Source: Bog-473 sp963730395
Lineage (GTDB): Bacteria > Actinomycetota > Acidimicrobiia > Acidimicrobiales > RAAP-2
Length of the DNA: 64,000 bases
Assembly (NCBI GenBank): GCA_963730395.1
Contig: CAVSSK010000018.1
Span: 62,001-126,000, forward strand
Direction: 5' to 3'
Part shown: piece after piece, positions 41,249-50,243 of the stretch
How the letters are laid out: each line of letters begins with the position of its first letter
Position numbering within the stretch: the stretch's first letter is position 1
Position numbers and translations under genes: made by a program
The notes under the pieces: generated by a model
Database searches by the model: none
What the model was told of the DNA's origin: nothing
The model's input: the letters and a program-made list of their open reading frames with translations, nothing else

Positions 41249-43924
41249 TCAACGGGTCACCGTCACGGTCGCCGTTGCCACATTGTTGGCGTGGTTCGGA
41301 TCGGGGCTGCGCGACACACCGGCCGCCCACACCCACCCTCGGCCCGGCCTCCGGGCTTGGAAGCTGACGGTGTAGGTCACGGACGAGCCTGCGGGCAGCG
41401 ATCGGAGGAACCACACGCCCGTATGGCCGAACCACATCCCTCCGGGCGTGGCGGCCACACGCCCGAACCGGAACGGGAGGCTCATGCCGGCTGCGACGAA
41501 CTTCGCCGTCGTCGGGCCCGCGTTGGCGACCGTCAGGGTGCAGCTGCCGACGGCTCGCACCTCCACGGTGACGGGGCACGCGAGCGCGGCCGAGATGTCA
41601 GCGTCAGGCGACGGTGGGGGATCCGGCGACACGGTCACGGCGAAGGGGCCTGCAGTGGCGTTCCCCACGCCGTTGGCGGCGACAACCGAGTACGTGAAGG
41701 CCGTCGTGCCGGTCGGCGGTGAGCCGCTCAGGGCGCCGCTCGCTGCGTCGAGGGTCAGCCACGACGGTGACCCGGGGCCGAGCGAGTAGGTCGGCTCCGG
41801 CACGCCGCTGGCCGCGAACGAGTAGGCGTAGCTCTGCCCAACTGTGGCCGCCGTCGGCGGTGCATCGAGCGTGAACGCCGGCGTCTGGTCCACGGTGACG
41901 ACGCCGGTCACGGTCGGGGCGGCCGCATAGCTCGCGTTCCCCGCTTGGTCGGCGTCGATGACGCAGGTGCCCGCCTGCATGTAGGACAGCGTGGTGCCGT
42001 CGATGCCCGACACACTGCACACCCCCGCACCGCTCGACGGGTCGACCGAGAAGACGACCGGGTTGCCGGAGGCCCCGCCCGTGGCGACGAGAGCCGCCGA
42101 TTGACCTGCGATGCCCAGAGTCGGCGACGTGAAGCTGATCGCCTGGGGGGCGAATATGACGGAGTCCGAGTCGACTGCGCTCGAGGAGGCGTCCGTGTCG
42201 ACCTGGCCCGCAGCCAACGAGACGGTCGCCAGGTTCACGAAGGCGCTCCCGGCGGTGAGCCCGGTCGACATGTTGCCCATGATGCTGAAGGTTGCGCTGG
42301 CACCGCTGGCCAGGTTGATGCCGGTCCAGGCGAACTGGCCGGGCGCGAGCTCCTCCAAGGTCGTCCCGCCGATTGAGCTCACCGCGGAGAGCGCGACGAA
42401 CCCGCCGTCGAGCGCGTCCGAGACGGTGGCATTGGTGGCGGGCGACGGCCCGTTGTTGGTGAGCGTGATCGTGTAGGTGTCCGCCGCGCCGGGGGCGATG
42501 GTCTCGGTGCCGTCACTCACGCTGATCGTGAGGTCGGAGGCCGGGATGACCTCGACGGAGCCCGACACCGGGCTGGGCGTGGTGACCTGGTCGCTGGTGG
42601 CCGACGCAGAGGTGGTGTCGGACTCGAGCGCCGCGGGCGCATCGGTGGTCTCGGTGTAGCTGATCGTGGCCGTCGCCCCGGCGGCCAGGCTCGGGATCGT
42701 CCACGTGAGGCCCGACGCCGAGACCAACGCCGTGCCCGTGCTCGTTGTGACGGTCGCGTCGTGCAAGGTGAAGCTCGCCGGCAGGGTGATCGGCACCGAC
42801 ACGTTGCTCTGCGCGTCCGGCGTCGTGTTCGAGACGGTCACCTGGTCGGTGACGTCGGAGCCGGCGAGGGCGGACTCACTGGGAGTCGAGGTCACCGCGT
42901 CCCCGTCGTAAGAGGCGATGGCGACGTCGAAGGGGGCGGCCGGGGTGATGCCGGACACGACGTCGGAATCGACGGCGCTCGAGGAGGCGTCCGTGTCGAC
43001 CTGGACGGGTGCCAACGAGACCGTCGCCAGGTTCACGAAGGCGCTCCCCGCGGTCAGCGATGGCGGCACGTTGCCTATGAGGGTCAATGTCGCGTTCGCG
43101 CCGCCCGCCAGGTTGATGCCGGTCCACTCGAATTGACCGCCGCCGAGGTCGGTGAAGGTGGTCCCTCCGATGGATGCGACGCTCGAAATGGCGGCGAAGG
43201 CTGCATCGAAGGTGTCCGAGACGGTGGCATTGGTGGCGGGCGACGGCCCGTTGTTGGTGAGCGTGATCGTGTAGGTGTCCGCCGCGCCGGGGGCGATGGT
43301 CTCGGTGCCGTCACTCACGCTGATCGTGAGGTCGGAGGCCGGGATGACCTCGACGGAGCCCGACACCGGGCTGGGCGTGGTGACCTGGTCGCTGGTGGCC
43401 GACGCAGAGGTGGTGTCGGACTCGAGCGCCGCGGGCGCATCGGTGGTCTCGGTGTAGCTGATCGTGGCCGTCGCCCCGGCGGCCAGGCTCGGGATCGTCC
43501 ACGTGAGGCCCGACGCCGAGACCAACGCCGTGCCCGTGCTCGTTGTGACGGTCGCGTCGTGCAAGGTGAAGCTCGCCGGCAGGGTGATCGGCACCGACAC
43601 GTTGCTCTGCGCGTCCGGCGTCGTGTTCGAGACGGTCACCTGGTCGGTGACGTCGGAGCCGGCGAGGGCGGACTCACTGGGAGTCGAGGTCACCGCGTCC
43701 CCGTCGTAAGAGGCGATGGCGACGTCGAAGGGGGCGGCCGGGGTGATGCCGCCCGCCTGGGGTCCCCCCAGGACACCGAGCACCGGTCCTGCACTGAGGA
43801 GCAGGCAGACCGTTCCGACGGCGGCCGCCACCCTCGGCCGGAGGCCGTCACTGAGAGCCGACCAGGGTGCTCCCGGCGTTGTTCCCCGGGGTCGCGCTCC
43901 TCGGCGACGCTCCACGTTCGACAT
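41249..43924 (-). CDS. Secreted DUF11-repeat surface protein with Ig-like C terminus
   Basis: I place the start at ATG 43924, after GGGAGGA at five bases. The frame is open further upstream, but that part is not protein-like. The 891-residue product begins with a signal peptide (RVAAAVGTVCLLLSAGPVLGVLG). Two long DUF11-type repeats follow (ITPAAPFDVAIASYDGDAV to TNNGPSPATNATVSD), with a repeat unit of 266 residues, then a region with VTGVVTVDQTPAFTLDAPP and YSLGPGSPSWLTLDAASGAL typical of Ig-like putative adhesion modules, and a final DUF11 domain. There is no LPXTG or membrane anchor at the C terminus. It is probably secreted or wall-associated. Confidence 0.88.
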   Translation of the reverse strand: MSNVERRRGARPRGTTPGAPWSALSDGLRPRVAAAVGTVCLLLSAGPVLGVLGGPQAGGITPAAPFDVAIASYDGDAVTSTPSESALAGSDVTDQVTVSNTTPDAQSNVSVPITLPASFTLHDATVTTSTGTALVSASGLTWTIPSLAAGATATISYTETTDAPAALESDTTSASATSDQVTTPSPVSGSVEVIPASDLTISVSDGTETIAPGAADTYTITLTNNGPSPATNATVSDTFDAAFAAISSVASIGGTTFTDLGGGQFEWTGINLAGGANATLTLIGNVPPSLTAGSAFVNLATVSLAPVQVDTDASSSAVDSDVVSGITPAAPFDVAIASYDGDAVTSTPSESALAGSDVTDQVTVSNTTPDAQSNVSVPITLPASFTLHDATVTTSTGTALVSASGLTWTIPSLAAGATATISYTETTDAPAALESDTTSASATSDQVTTPSPVSGSVEVIPASDLTISVSDGTETIAPGAADTYTITLTNNGPSPATNATVSDALDGGFVALSAVSSIGGTTLEELAPGQFAWTGINLASGASATFSIMGNMSTGLTAGSAFVNLATVSLAAGQVDTDASSSAVDSDSVIFAPQAISFTSPTLGIAGQSAALVATGGASGNPVVFSVDPSSGAGVCSVSGIDGTTLSYMQAGTCVIDADQAGNASYAAAPTVTGVVTVDQTPAFTLDAPPTAATVGQSYAYSFAASGVPEPTYSLGPGSPSWLTLDAASGALSGSPPTGTTAFTYSVVAANGVGNATAGPFAVTVSPDPPPSPDADISAALACPVTVEVRAVGSCTLTVANAGPTTAKFVAAGMSLPFRFGRVAATPGGMWFGHTGVWFLRSLPAGSSVTYTVSFQARRPGRGWVWAAGVSRSPDPNHANNVATATVTVTR
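42416..43751 (-). repeat. Tandem in-gene repeat, unit 798 bp, about 538 bp apparently identical
   Basis: 42416-42953 and 43214-43751 read as the same sequence throughout; the 260 bp that complete each unit are diverged but related. Perfect identity over more than 500 bp inside a coding gene implies a very recent duplication or conversion, or a collapsed or expanded assembly. Confidence 0.85.
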
Positions 43925-44141
43925 GGCGTCCTCCCCGCGGCCCTTCACGGCCCGCGCCCCCCCCGGTGCTAATGGGGTCATTATGTTGCAGGCCCCGCGC
44001 GATGTCTCTGGTAAATAAGTCCGGTTTCTCAGTTGTCGAGAATGTGCGGGAACGACACCCACGTCGGAAGCTCTCGGGTGGTCGCCCAGCAGAGACGGAC
44101 CAATGTGTTCGCCGGGTTCGTGCTCCTCATGGCGCCCGCAA
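43925..44141. other. 217-bp intergenic region
   Basis: It lies between the MFS exporter stop and the surface protein start, both on the minus strand. It includes a C-rich run near 43960 and a small AT-rich patch near 43980-44030 that may hold the surface-protein promoter. No RNA gene is evident. Confidence 0.35.
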
Positions 44142-45818
44142 CTAGACCTCGAACGTTGCCCCCGGCCGCCGGTGGATGGTGGTGGCCGCCACCACCGCCC
44201 CGACCAGGATGAGGCAACCGGAGAGCACCAGAGCCTCGTGCAGTCCCGAGCCGAAGGCGTCATAGGCGGCGTTGACGACCTTGGTGGCGATGCGAGAGAT
44301 TGCGGCATTCCTCGAGTGCTCGGCACCGCTCGCCGCGCCACTGTTGGTCCCACCGGTCTGCACAGCGTGAATGACGAGGCTCTGGAAGTTGGGGGGGATG
44401 CCGATCGCCTTGAGTCGCGTCGCCAGGTCACCGGTGAGCTTCGCGTTGACGATGGAGCCCAGGATGGCCACGCCGAACACTGCGCCCATCTCCCGGCTGG
44501 TGTTGGTGGCTGAGGCGGCCATGCCGGAGCGTTCGGGCGGCACCACCGTGAGCGGGACGGAGGTGACCGGGACGAGCAGCATGCCGAGGCCGATCCCTGC
44601 GATCGGGAGGACCCAGCCGAGCGTCGCGAAGGTCACGTGCGGCCCCAGCACCGCACTGGCGAGGAGGATCCCGCCGCCCGCCAGCAGGCAGCCGACGGTC
44701 ATCGGCCCCCGGGGACCGACTCGCGCCACGAGGGGACCCGTGAGGGCGGAGACGATGATCAGCCCGGCCGCCATGGGGAGAAAGTCGATGGCGGCCTGGT
44801 AGGCCGACACGTTCACGACCACCTGGAGATACAGCGCGGTGAAGAAGAAGATGGAGAAGGTCCCGAAATAGGCGACGAAGGCCACGAAGTTGGATCCGGT
44901 GAAGGGTGGGCGCCGGAACAGCCCCAGGTCGAGCATCGGGCTCTTCACCCTGCGCTCGACCACGACGAAGGCGATGCCCGACAGAGCGCAGACGATGAAG
45001 AGCGCCACGATGGAAGGAGCGGTATAGCCCCAGTCCTCCCCCTGGATCACGCCGAAGGAAAGGCAAGCCAGGAACGCCGCACCGAAGAGGAACCCGGCGT
45101 AGTCGATCCGGCGGCCCTGGCGGTCGGCCGACTCGGGCACGAAGACCGCCGCCAGCAGGAAGGCGACGGCGCCGAAGCCCAGGTTGAACCAGAAGATGGT
45201 CCGCCAGCTCGAGTAACCCACCAGCGCGCCGGCGATGACCGGACCCAGCGCCAGGGCGAGGCCCGAGACGGCCGCCCACACCCCCAGGGCGTCGGCGCGG
45301 GTTTCGCGGTCGGGGTAGACGTGGCGGATGATCGACAGGGTGCCGGGCTCGCTGGCGGCAGCGCCGACGCCCATGACGACGCGGCCGGCGATCAGCCAGT
45401 CGACATTGCTCGCCAGCGCGCACACCACCGAACCGGCGCAGAAGATCGCCACTCCGGCGAGCATGATGCGCTTGCGACCCAGGATGTCGCCCAACATCCC
45501 GGCCGCCAGCATGAAGCTGGCGAAGGTGAGCGCGTAGCCGTTCACCACCCATTGCAGGGAGGTGACGCCGGCGTGGAGGTCGCTCTGGATGTTCGCCAGC
45601 CCCACGCTGACGATGGTGTTGTCGAGGAACGTGAGGAAGAGGACGGCGCACAGGACGGCCAGGGCGACCGCCTGTGCCGGCGAGCCCAACCCACCCTTCT
45701 TGACCTCCAACCCCGGGAGTACCCCGTCGTATCCTTGGGCCTGCCCGCTCCCCGCGCTCAGCACTGGGGGCCCGGTCGCGACCGGACTCCGGGCTGCTCG
45801 GGCACGCAGTTCACTCAT
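44142..45818 (-). CDS. MFS drug exporter, DHA2 (EmrB/QacA) family
   Basis: A 558-residue proton-driven exporter with about 14 spans. The motif A region reads GDILGRKRIMLAG, and motif C appears as GLALALGPVIAGAL. The segment FLTFLDNTIVSVGLANIQSDL in span 1 with its embedded aspartate is typical of the DHA2 branch. ATG 45818 gives a plausible N terminus; the frame is open further upstream. It is divergent from a flavin reductase-like gene. No regulator is directly adjacent, so expression control is not visible. Confidence 0.93.
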   Translation of the reverse strand: MSELRARAARSPVATGPPVLSAGSGQAQGYDGVLPGLEVKKGGLGSPAQAVALAVLCAVLFLTFLDNTIVSVGLANIQSDLHAGVTSLQWVVNGYALTFASFMLAAGMLGDILGRKRIMLAGVAIFCAGSVVCALASNVDWLIAGRVVMGVGAAASEPGTLSIIRHVYPDRETRADALGVWAAVSGLALALGPVIAGALVGYSSWRTIFWFNLGFGAVAFLLAAVFVPESADRQGRRIDYAGFLFGAAFLACLSFGVIQGEDWGYTAPSIVALFIVCALSGIAFVVVERRVKSPMLDLGLFRRPPFTGSNFVAFVAYFGTFSIFFFTALYLQVVVNVSAYQAAIDFLPMAAGLIIVSALTGPLVARVGPRGPMTVGCLLAGGGILLASAVLGPHVTFATLGWVLPIAGIGLGMLLVPVTSVPLTVVPPERSGMAASATNTSREMGAVFGVAILGSIVNAKLTGDLATRLKAIGIPPNFQSLVIHAVQTGGTNSGAASGAEHSRNAAISRIATKVVNAAYDAFGSGLHEALVLSGCLILVGAVVAATTIHRRPGATFEV

Positions 45819-45941
45819 CGGAGTTTTACCTACCCGAGGTGCGGGTAGAGGAACCCACACGGGGTGCCGCCGGCGCGGTGGACGCCGAGCGCCGCCCGGG
45901 CACGGCACCCCTCGGACGTCCCCGGTGTGCATGGTCGAGGT

Positions 45942-46472
45942 ATGGAGGCCCGCGTGGGGTTCGATACGCCGGAACGGGCGCAAGTACCGCCAGATGACCT
46001 GGCGGCTTTCTTCGACCGAGTCGACTACCCGCTCTACGTGGTCACGGTGCGGTCACCCGACGGCGAGATGAGCGGCTGCCTGGCCGGCTTCGTGACCCAG
46101 TGCAGCATCCATCCGCCGAACTTCCTCGTGTGCATCTCGAAGGCGAACCACACGCTGCGCGTCGCCGAGGGCTCATCGGGGATGGGACTCCACTTGTTGG
46201 GCGAGGGCCAGGTCGACCTGGCGCGACTGTTCGGTGAGGGGACCGGGGACGAGGTCGACAAGTTCACCGCGGTCGACTGGCGACTCGGCTCCACCGGGGC
46301 GCCCCTGCTCGTCGACACGGCGGTGAGCATGGAAGGCGAGGTCCTCGTCCACTTCTCCGTGGGCGACCACGAGGCCTTCCTCGTGCGGGGCGTCCGCTCG
46401 GTGGCGGGCGGCCACCCCGGTCTCCTCACCTACCGCGCCGCCCCACCGCTTCGCCCCGGCCACCCCGCCTAA
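45942..46472 (+). CDS. Flavin reductase-like (FMN split-barrel) protein
   Basis: The 176-residue protein has the split-barrel fold of flavin reductases: DYPLYVVTVRSPDGEMSGCLAGFVTQCSIHPPNFLVCISKANHTLRVAEGS and HFSVGDHEAFLVRGV. It would bind FMN or a related flavin and pass electrons to partner oxygenases or act as a sensor. The start is ATG 45942. No catalytic partner is adjacent. Confidence 0.85.
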   Translation: MEARVGFDTPERAQVPPDDLAAFFDRVDYPLYVVTVRSPDGEMSGCLAGFVTQCSIHPPNFLVCISKANHTLRVAEGSSGMGLHLLGEGQVDLARLFGEGTGDEVDKFTAVDWRLGSTGAPLLVDTAVSMEGEVLVHFSVGDHEAFLVRGVRSVAGGHPGLLTYRAAPPLRPGHPA

Positions 46473-46581
46473 CTCCTCAACCGCCAGCCGCTCCACGTCG
46501 CAGCCGGTCCCGCTGGTGACGTGCGGCTCCGCAAGCCGCGGGTGCCGAGGACTCCTGCGTCGTCATCACGCTCCATGCCCC

Positions 46582-47067
46582 TCATGCCGCCTGCATCGAG
46601 GCCAGGACCTCGTCGAGCCGCTCGTTGGACTCGATGATCCCGCCCTCCATGCCGTTGGCGACGTGCATGTCGCGAGCTTCGAGGGAGCTGTGACGCGCCG
46701 TCGTCGTGAGCATGGTGCCGCCTTCGACCGCCTCGAGCACCATCGTCTCGACGGCCTCGTGCTCCGGAGCCCCGTCGAAGATGAACGTCCCCACCCGTCG
46801 GTGAGGCGGCTCGAGCTCGAGGAACTCACCGTGGAATGCAAACTCCATCCCGTCAGGGGCACGTTGCACGATGCGCCACGTGCCACCGACGCGGAGATCG
46901 ACCTCACACTCGGACACCTGCAGTCGGCTGGGGCCGAACCAGCGCCGGAGGAAGCCGCCCTCGGTGCAGGCCCGGTACACGAGCTCCGGCGGCGCCTTGA
47001 AGAACCGGCGCACCTCGATGAGGGGCTCGCCGGCCGGGATGATGATCTCAGTCTCGGCATTGGTCAT
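46582..47067 (-). CDS. SRPBCC/AHSA1-type protein
   Basis: A 161-residue START-like protein with the AHSA1 pattern IEVRRFFKAPPELVYRACTEGGFLRRWFGPSRL and final helix ESNERLDEVLASMQ. It is 2 nt downstream of the ArsR stop and therefore co-translated. ArsR-AHSA1 pairs are common and the AHSA1 protein may bind a hydrophobic ligand. Start ATG 47067 follows AAAAGGAGAAGG. Confidence 0.9.
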   Translation of the reverse strand: MTNAETEIIIPAGEPLIEVRRFFKAPPELVYRACTEGGFLRRWFGPSRLQVSECEVDLRVGGTWRIVQRAPDGMEFAFHGEFLELEPPHRRVGTFIFDGAPEHEAVETMVLEAVEGGTMLTTTARHSSLEARDMHVANGMEGGIIESNERLDEVLASMQAA

Positions 47068-47069
47068 GG

Positions 47070-47501
47070 TCACGTTCCTTCTCCTTTTCGTGTCTCCGTG
47101 TGCTCTCCGTTCGATGTGGACACCCGTGCGTCCCGCCGCGCCGTCCCGGGCCGCTGCAGCTCCTCGAGCAGCTCGTCGAGGCGGCCGAAGCTCTCCTCCC
47201 AGAACTCGCGGTACGAGCCGACCCAGTCCGACAGCTGCTTGAGCCGCCCCGGCTCGAGGTGGCACATGCGGCGGCGGGCGAGGCGGTGCCGCGAGATGAG
47301 CCCTGCGTCCTCGAGCACGCGGAGGTGCTTGGTGATGGCGGGCTGGCTCATCGGGAAGGGCTCGGCCACATCGAGCACCCCGGCGTCCCCTTCGGTGAGC
47401 TGGGCCAGGATCGCCCGCCGGGTCGGGTCCGCCAGCGCGCCGAAGGCCCGGTCCAGCTCGCCCTCGGTCAGGTCTGCGGTGGCCCTCATTGACATAACCA
47501 T
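47070..47501 (-). CDS. ArsR family transcriptional regulator
   Basis: The 143-residue protein (or slightly shorter) has a winged helix: LADPTRRAILAQLTEGDAGVLDVAEPFPMSQPAITKHLRVLEDAGLI, then the wing RHRLARRRMCHLEPGRLKQL. A metal site is not obvious. Three possible starts lie close together at 47501, 47495 and 47489. A perfect 16-bp palindrome covers the first, so the gene likely starts at an inner ATG and represses itself. It forms an operon with the downstream AHSA1-type gene. Confidence 0.9.
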   Translation of the reverse strand: MVMSMRATADLTEGELDRAFGALADPTRRAILAQLTEGDAGVLDVAEPFPMSQPAITKHLRVLEDAGLISRHRLARRRMCHLEPGRLKQLSDWVGSYREFWEESFGRLDELLEELQRPGTARRDARVSTSNGEHTETRKGEGT

Positions 47502-47509
47502 ATGGTTAT
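47494..47509. promoter_or_regulatory. Perfect palindrome, probable ArsR operator
   Basis: ATAACCAT and its complement ATGGTTAT form a 16-bp perfect palindrome that overlaps the first possible start of the ArsR gene. The location indicates autoregulation. Confidence 0.65.
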
Positions 47510-47618
47510 ATGAAATGCTGCCGCAGTCAACCCCGATGGGTGGGAGTGACGCGCGCCTCGGCGGTCTTCAGCGGGCGCCGGTGCGCGCCGGCGTCCACGG
47601 CGGGCCAGGGCCCGCGCC

Positions 47619-48074
47619 TCAGGAGTTCGACATGGCCTCGGGGTCGAACGCGAAGGGCTCGGTGAGGCTGATGAGGTTGCCCGAGTCGTCTCGCATCGTC
47701 GCCTCGATGCCGTAGGGCCGCTCCGCCGGCTCCGACAGGAAGGTCACACCCTTGGCCGAGAGCTCCTCGTACGTCGCTCGGCAGTCGTCGGTCGCCATGA
47801 CGCCCACGCCCATGCCGCCGCTCGCCACGAGGGTGCGCAGCTGCTCCGCGGCCTCGGGCGAACGCCCCATGTCGCACGAGGACAGGATCAGCTGGAGGTC
47901 GGGTTGATCCTTGGCTCCGACGGTCAGCCAACGGAAGCCGCCGCCGGCGCCTTCGAACTCCTCCCCCATGGTGATGTCGTAGCGCAGCTCGAAACCGAGC
48001 TTCTCGGTGTAAAAGGCCTTGGCCGAGTCCTGGTCGAGGACGAAGACGGTCGAATGCGAGAGGTGGGAGATCAT
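47619..48074 (-). CDS. VOC family protein (glyoxalase-like)
   Basis: The 151-residue protein has two VOC half-modules: HLSHSTVFVLDQDSAKAFYTEKLGFELRYD and TDDCRATYEELSAKGVTFLSEPAERPYGIEATMRDDSGNLISLTEP. It starts at ATG 48074, which follows AAGGAAAC. It is 105 nt downstream of the AraC gene and is probably its target. The substrate is not predictable from sequence. Confidence 0.9.
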   Translation of the reverse strand: MISHLSHSTVFVLDQDSAKAFYTEKLGFELRYDITMGEEFEGAGGGFRWLTVGAKDQPDLQLILSSCDMGRSPEAAEQLRTLVASGGMGVGVMATDDCRATYEELSAKGVTFLSEPAERPYGIEATMRDDSGNLISLTEPFAFDPEAMSNS

Positions 48075-48179
48075 TGTCGCGTTTCCTTCTTCCGGGTCGG
48101 TCGCTCGCCGACCGGCACGCTGCGAGTGGTGAGCGAGTGTGGTGATGACGTCGTCTTGAGGGTAAGACACCCGCTCGGC

Positions 48180-48623
48180 TCAGGCTTCTCCCCGATTGCT
48201 CTCCTGGGTGGCTGCCCCCGGACGAGGACGGGCCCAGTCCATGACGAAGCATCCCGGGATTGGCGGTGGGCCGCCCCGTGCCGCCGATGCCCGCTGGAAG
48301 GCGCTGGGCGACATGCCCACCAGCTCCGAGAAGCGCGAGCTGAACGACCCCAGGCTCGTGAACCCGGCCACAATGCAGACCTCCGTCACCGTCAGGTTGG
48401 CCGAACGCAACAGGTCCTTGGCCCGTTCCACCCGGCGCCCGGTCAGGTAGTTGGCCGGGGTCTCGCCGTACGCGTCCTTGAACGATCGGGCGAAATAGAA
48501 CTTGGAGAAGCCGGCCTGCGCCGCCATCTGGTCCAGATCCAGCGGGTCCGCGAAGCGGCGGTCCATGAGGTCGCGTGCGCTGCGGAGGTGCGCCACCCGC
48601 TGACTGCTGCTCATCGCGTGCAC
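48180..48623 (-). CDS. AraC family transcriptional regulator, DNA-binding domain only
   Basis: A 147-residue protein carrying two helix-turn-helix motifs: LDQMAAQAGFSKFYFARSFKDAYGETPANYL and VTEVCIVAGFTSLGSFSSRFSELVGMSPSAF. It lacks a sensor domain. A 30-residue tail follows. It lies between an alpha/beta hydrolase gene (24 nt upstream) and a VOC gene on the same strand. Confidence 0.9.
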   Translation of the reverse strand: MHAMSSSQRVAHLRSARDLMDRRFADPLDLDQMAAQAGFSKFYFARSFKDAYGETPANYLTGRRVERAKDLLRSANLTVTEVCIVAGFTSLGSFSSRFSELVGMSPSAFQRASAARGGPPPIPGCFVMDWARPRPGAATQESNRGEA

Positions 48624-48647
48624 CGTACCGCCGTCACCGGAGCGAGG

Positions 48648-49556
48648 TCAGGCGTGTGCCTCCCAGAATTCCCGGAGCAGGGGGGCGAGGTCGGCCGCCC
48701 TCTCGTCGGGCCAGAACAACATGGCGTCGGGCACGAGGGTGACCCGCTCCACGCCGGGGATCATCTCCCGCAGGCGCTCGGCCCACGACGGCTCGAAGAA
48801 GACGTCGGCCGTGCCCCACGCCACCTGGGCCGGGACGTCCAGCTGGGCGAGCAGCGGCTCGACCGCCATGAGCTCGGCCGCCGTCGACGAGGTGAGGAAG
48901 CGCTCGAGGCCCCTGCCCTGGTCGGCGACGAACGGGCCGAGATAGCTGACGAGGAGCTCGTCGGGGAGCGTCTCGGGGTGCGCGTAGCCCTGCGCGAACC
49001 CGACTTCGGAGCGCGCCACCGCAAGGTCGCCGGCCATGGCGGCCACCATCGGCCCGAGCTCCCCCGCCTCGGCCAGCGCGACGAACGGCTTGAAGGGATC
49101 GGGCGGGAAGTTGTCGTGCACGTCGCAGTTGGTGAGCGTCAGCGTGCGGATCCGGTGCGGGAAGCGCGCCGCGAAGACCTGCGCCACGGCACCACCGGTG
49201 TCGTTGGCGACCACGTCGACCCGGTCGACACCGAGCCGTTCGCACAGCTCATTGAGGAGCGCGGCGAGGCCCTCGAGCGACAGGTCGGCCGCCGCGCCCT
49301 CTCCCACCGGCGTCCCGCCGTGGGCGGGCAGGTCGGGCGCGATGCAGCGCCGGGCGTCGGCCACGTCCCAGATGACGTTGCGCCAGAGGTCGGCGTTGAC
49401 GAGGACGCCGTGGACGAACAGGGCCGCCGGCAGGTCGCGATCGCCGTGGTCGACGTAGGCCACGTCGCGCCGGCTGAGCCGGGCCGTGCTCCGCGGCAAC
49501 AGGGTCGCCGGGGCTCGGGAAGCCTGTGCAGTGGGTGTCGGTGTGATGGGGTTCAT
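48648..49556 (-). CDS. Alpha/beta hydrolase (haloalkane dehalogenase-like)
   Basis: A 302-residue hydrolase. The oxyanion hole is FVHGVLVNADLW, the nucleophile is aspartate in DVVANDTGGAVAQVFAARFP, and the cap domain follows. A catalytic histidine is not clear at the usual place (TLVPDAMLFWPDERAADL). Asp nucleophiles are found in haloalkane dehalogenases and epoxide hydrolases. It starts at ATG 49556. The divergent TetR gene starts 57 bp away and probably controls it. Confidence 0.85.
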   Translation of the reverse strand: MNPITPTPTAQASRAPATLLPRSTARLSRRDVAYVDHGDRDLPAALFVHGVLVNADLWRNVIWDVADARRCIAPDLPAHGGTPVGEGAAADLSLEGLAALLNELCERLGVDRVDVVANDTGGAVAQVFAARFPHRIRTLTLTNCDVHDNFPPDPFKPFVALAEAGELGPMVAAMAGDLAVARSEVGFAQGYAHPETLPDELLVSYLGPFVADQGRGLERFLTSSTAAELMAVEPLLAQLDVPAQVAWGTADVFFEPSWAERLREMIPGVERVTLVPDAMLFWPDERAADLAPLLREFWEAHA

Positions 49557-49571
49557 GGGTCGCAAGTATAT

Positions 49572-49588
49572 AAACCAACTGTCTGTTT
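49572..49588. promoter_or_regulatory. Imperfect inverted repeat, possible TetR operator
   Basis: AAAC and GTTT arms flank a nine-base centre (AAACCAACTGTCTGTTT) in the 57-bp gap between the TetR gene and the divergent hydrolase gene. The arms are only 4 bp, so the call is tentative. An AT-rich stretch just to the left may hold a -10 region. Confidence 0.45.
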
Positions 49589-49612
49589 GTAAAGAGGGAG
49601 TAGGATCCCGCC

Positions 49613-50243
49613 GTGCCCACGCAGGCAGAACGGACCGAGGCAACCAGGGGTCGGCTCATCACCACGGCCCGCCGTCTCTTCGCGGAGAAGGGGTTCGCCG
49701 CCACGTCGACCGAGGAGATCCTCGGCGAGGCCGCCGTCAGCCGCGGTGCGCTCTATCACCACTTCGCCTCGAAGACGGGGCTCTTCCGGGCCGCGTTCGA
49801 GGCCGTGGAGGACGACCTCACCGCCCAGATCCTGGCGGCCGCCACGGGGAGCGGCGAGACCGACCCGCTGCGCATCCTCGAGCTCGGGTTCGACGCCTTC
49901 CTCGACCAGTGCCTCAACCCCGAGGTCCAGCGCATCGTCATGCTCGACGGCCCCACGGTCCTCGGCTGGGACACCTGGCACGAGCTCGACGAGCGCTACG
50001 CCTTCGGCACCATCAAGACCGTCCTGACCGCGGCGGCGCAGCAGGGCCGCATCGAGGAGGAGGCGGTCGAACCACTGTCGCACCTCCTGCTCGGGGCGAT
50101 CATGCAGGCGGGAATGGTCGTGGCGCGGGCGGAGGACCCCGTCGTGGCGAAGCAGGCGATGTCGGGGACGTTCGCCACCATCATCTCGTCACTTGTGACC
50201 AGCCCGAGCGGCCGATGTGCCGACGCGGCACGACGACCCGCCT
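49613..50243 (+). CDS. TetR family transcriptional regulator
   Basis: The helix-turn-helix reads TRGRLITTARRLFAEKGFAATSTEEILGEAAVSRGALYHHFASKTGLF, typical of TetR. The ligand domain ends near residue 200 (AMSGTFATIISSLVTSP). The frame stays open to 50623 and runs antisense through the thioesterase gene, giving an Arg/Pro-rich tail that is not protein-like. I therefore end the gene near 50243; a stop lost by an indel near 50215 is plausible. The start is GTG 49613 after GAGGGAG. It is divergent from the alpha/beta hydrolase and likely represses it. Confidence 0.85.

Noticed and set aside
43925..44431. The 169-codon N-terminal extension of the surface protein frame
   Set aside because: It precedes a good signal peptide and ribosome-binding site at 43924, overlaps the MFS gene's end and is Arg/Ser/Pro-rich like non-coding DNA.
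47904..49592. A 562-codon plus-strand frame
   Set aside because: It is antisense to the AraC and alpha/beta hydrolase genes and shows no start signal or domain.
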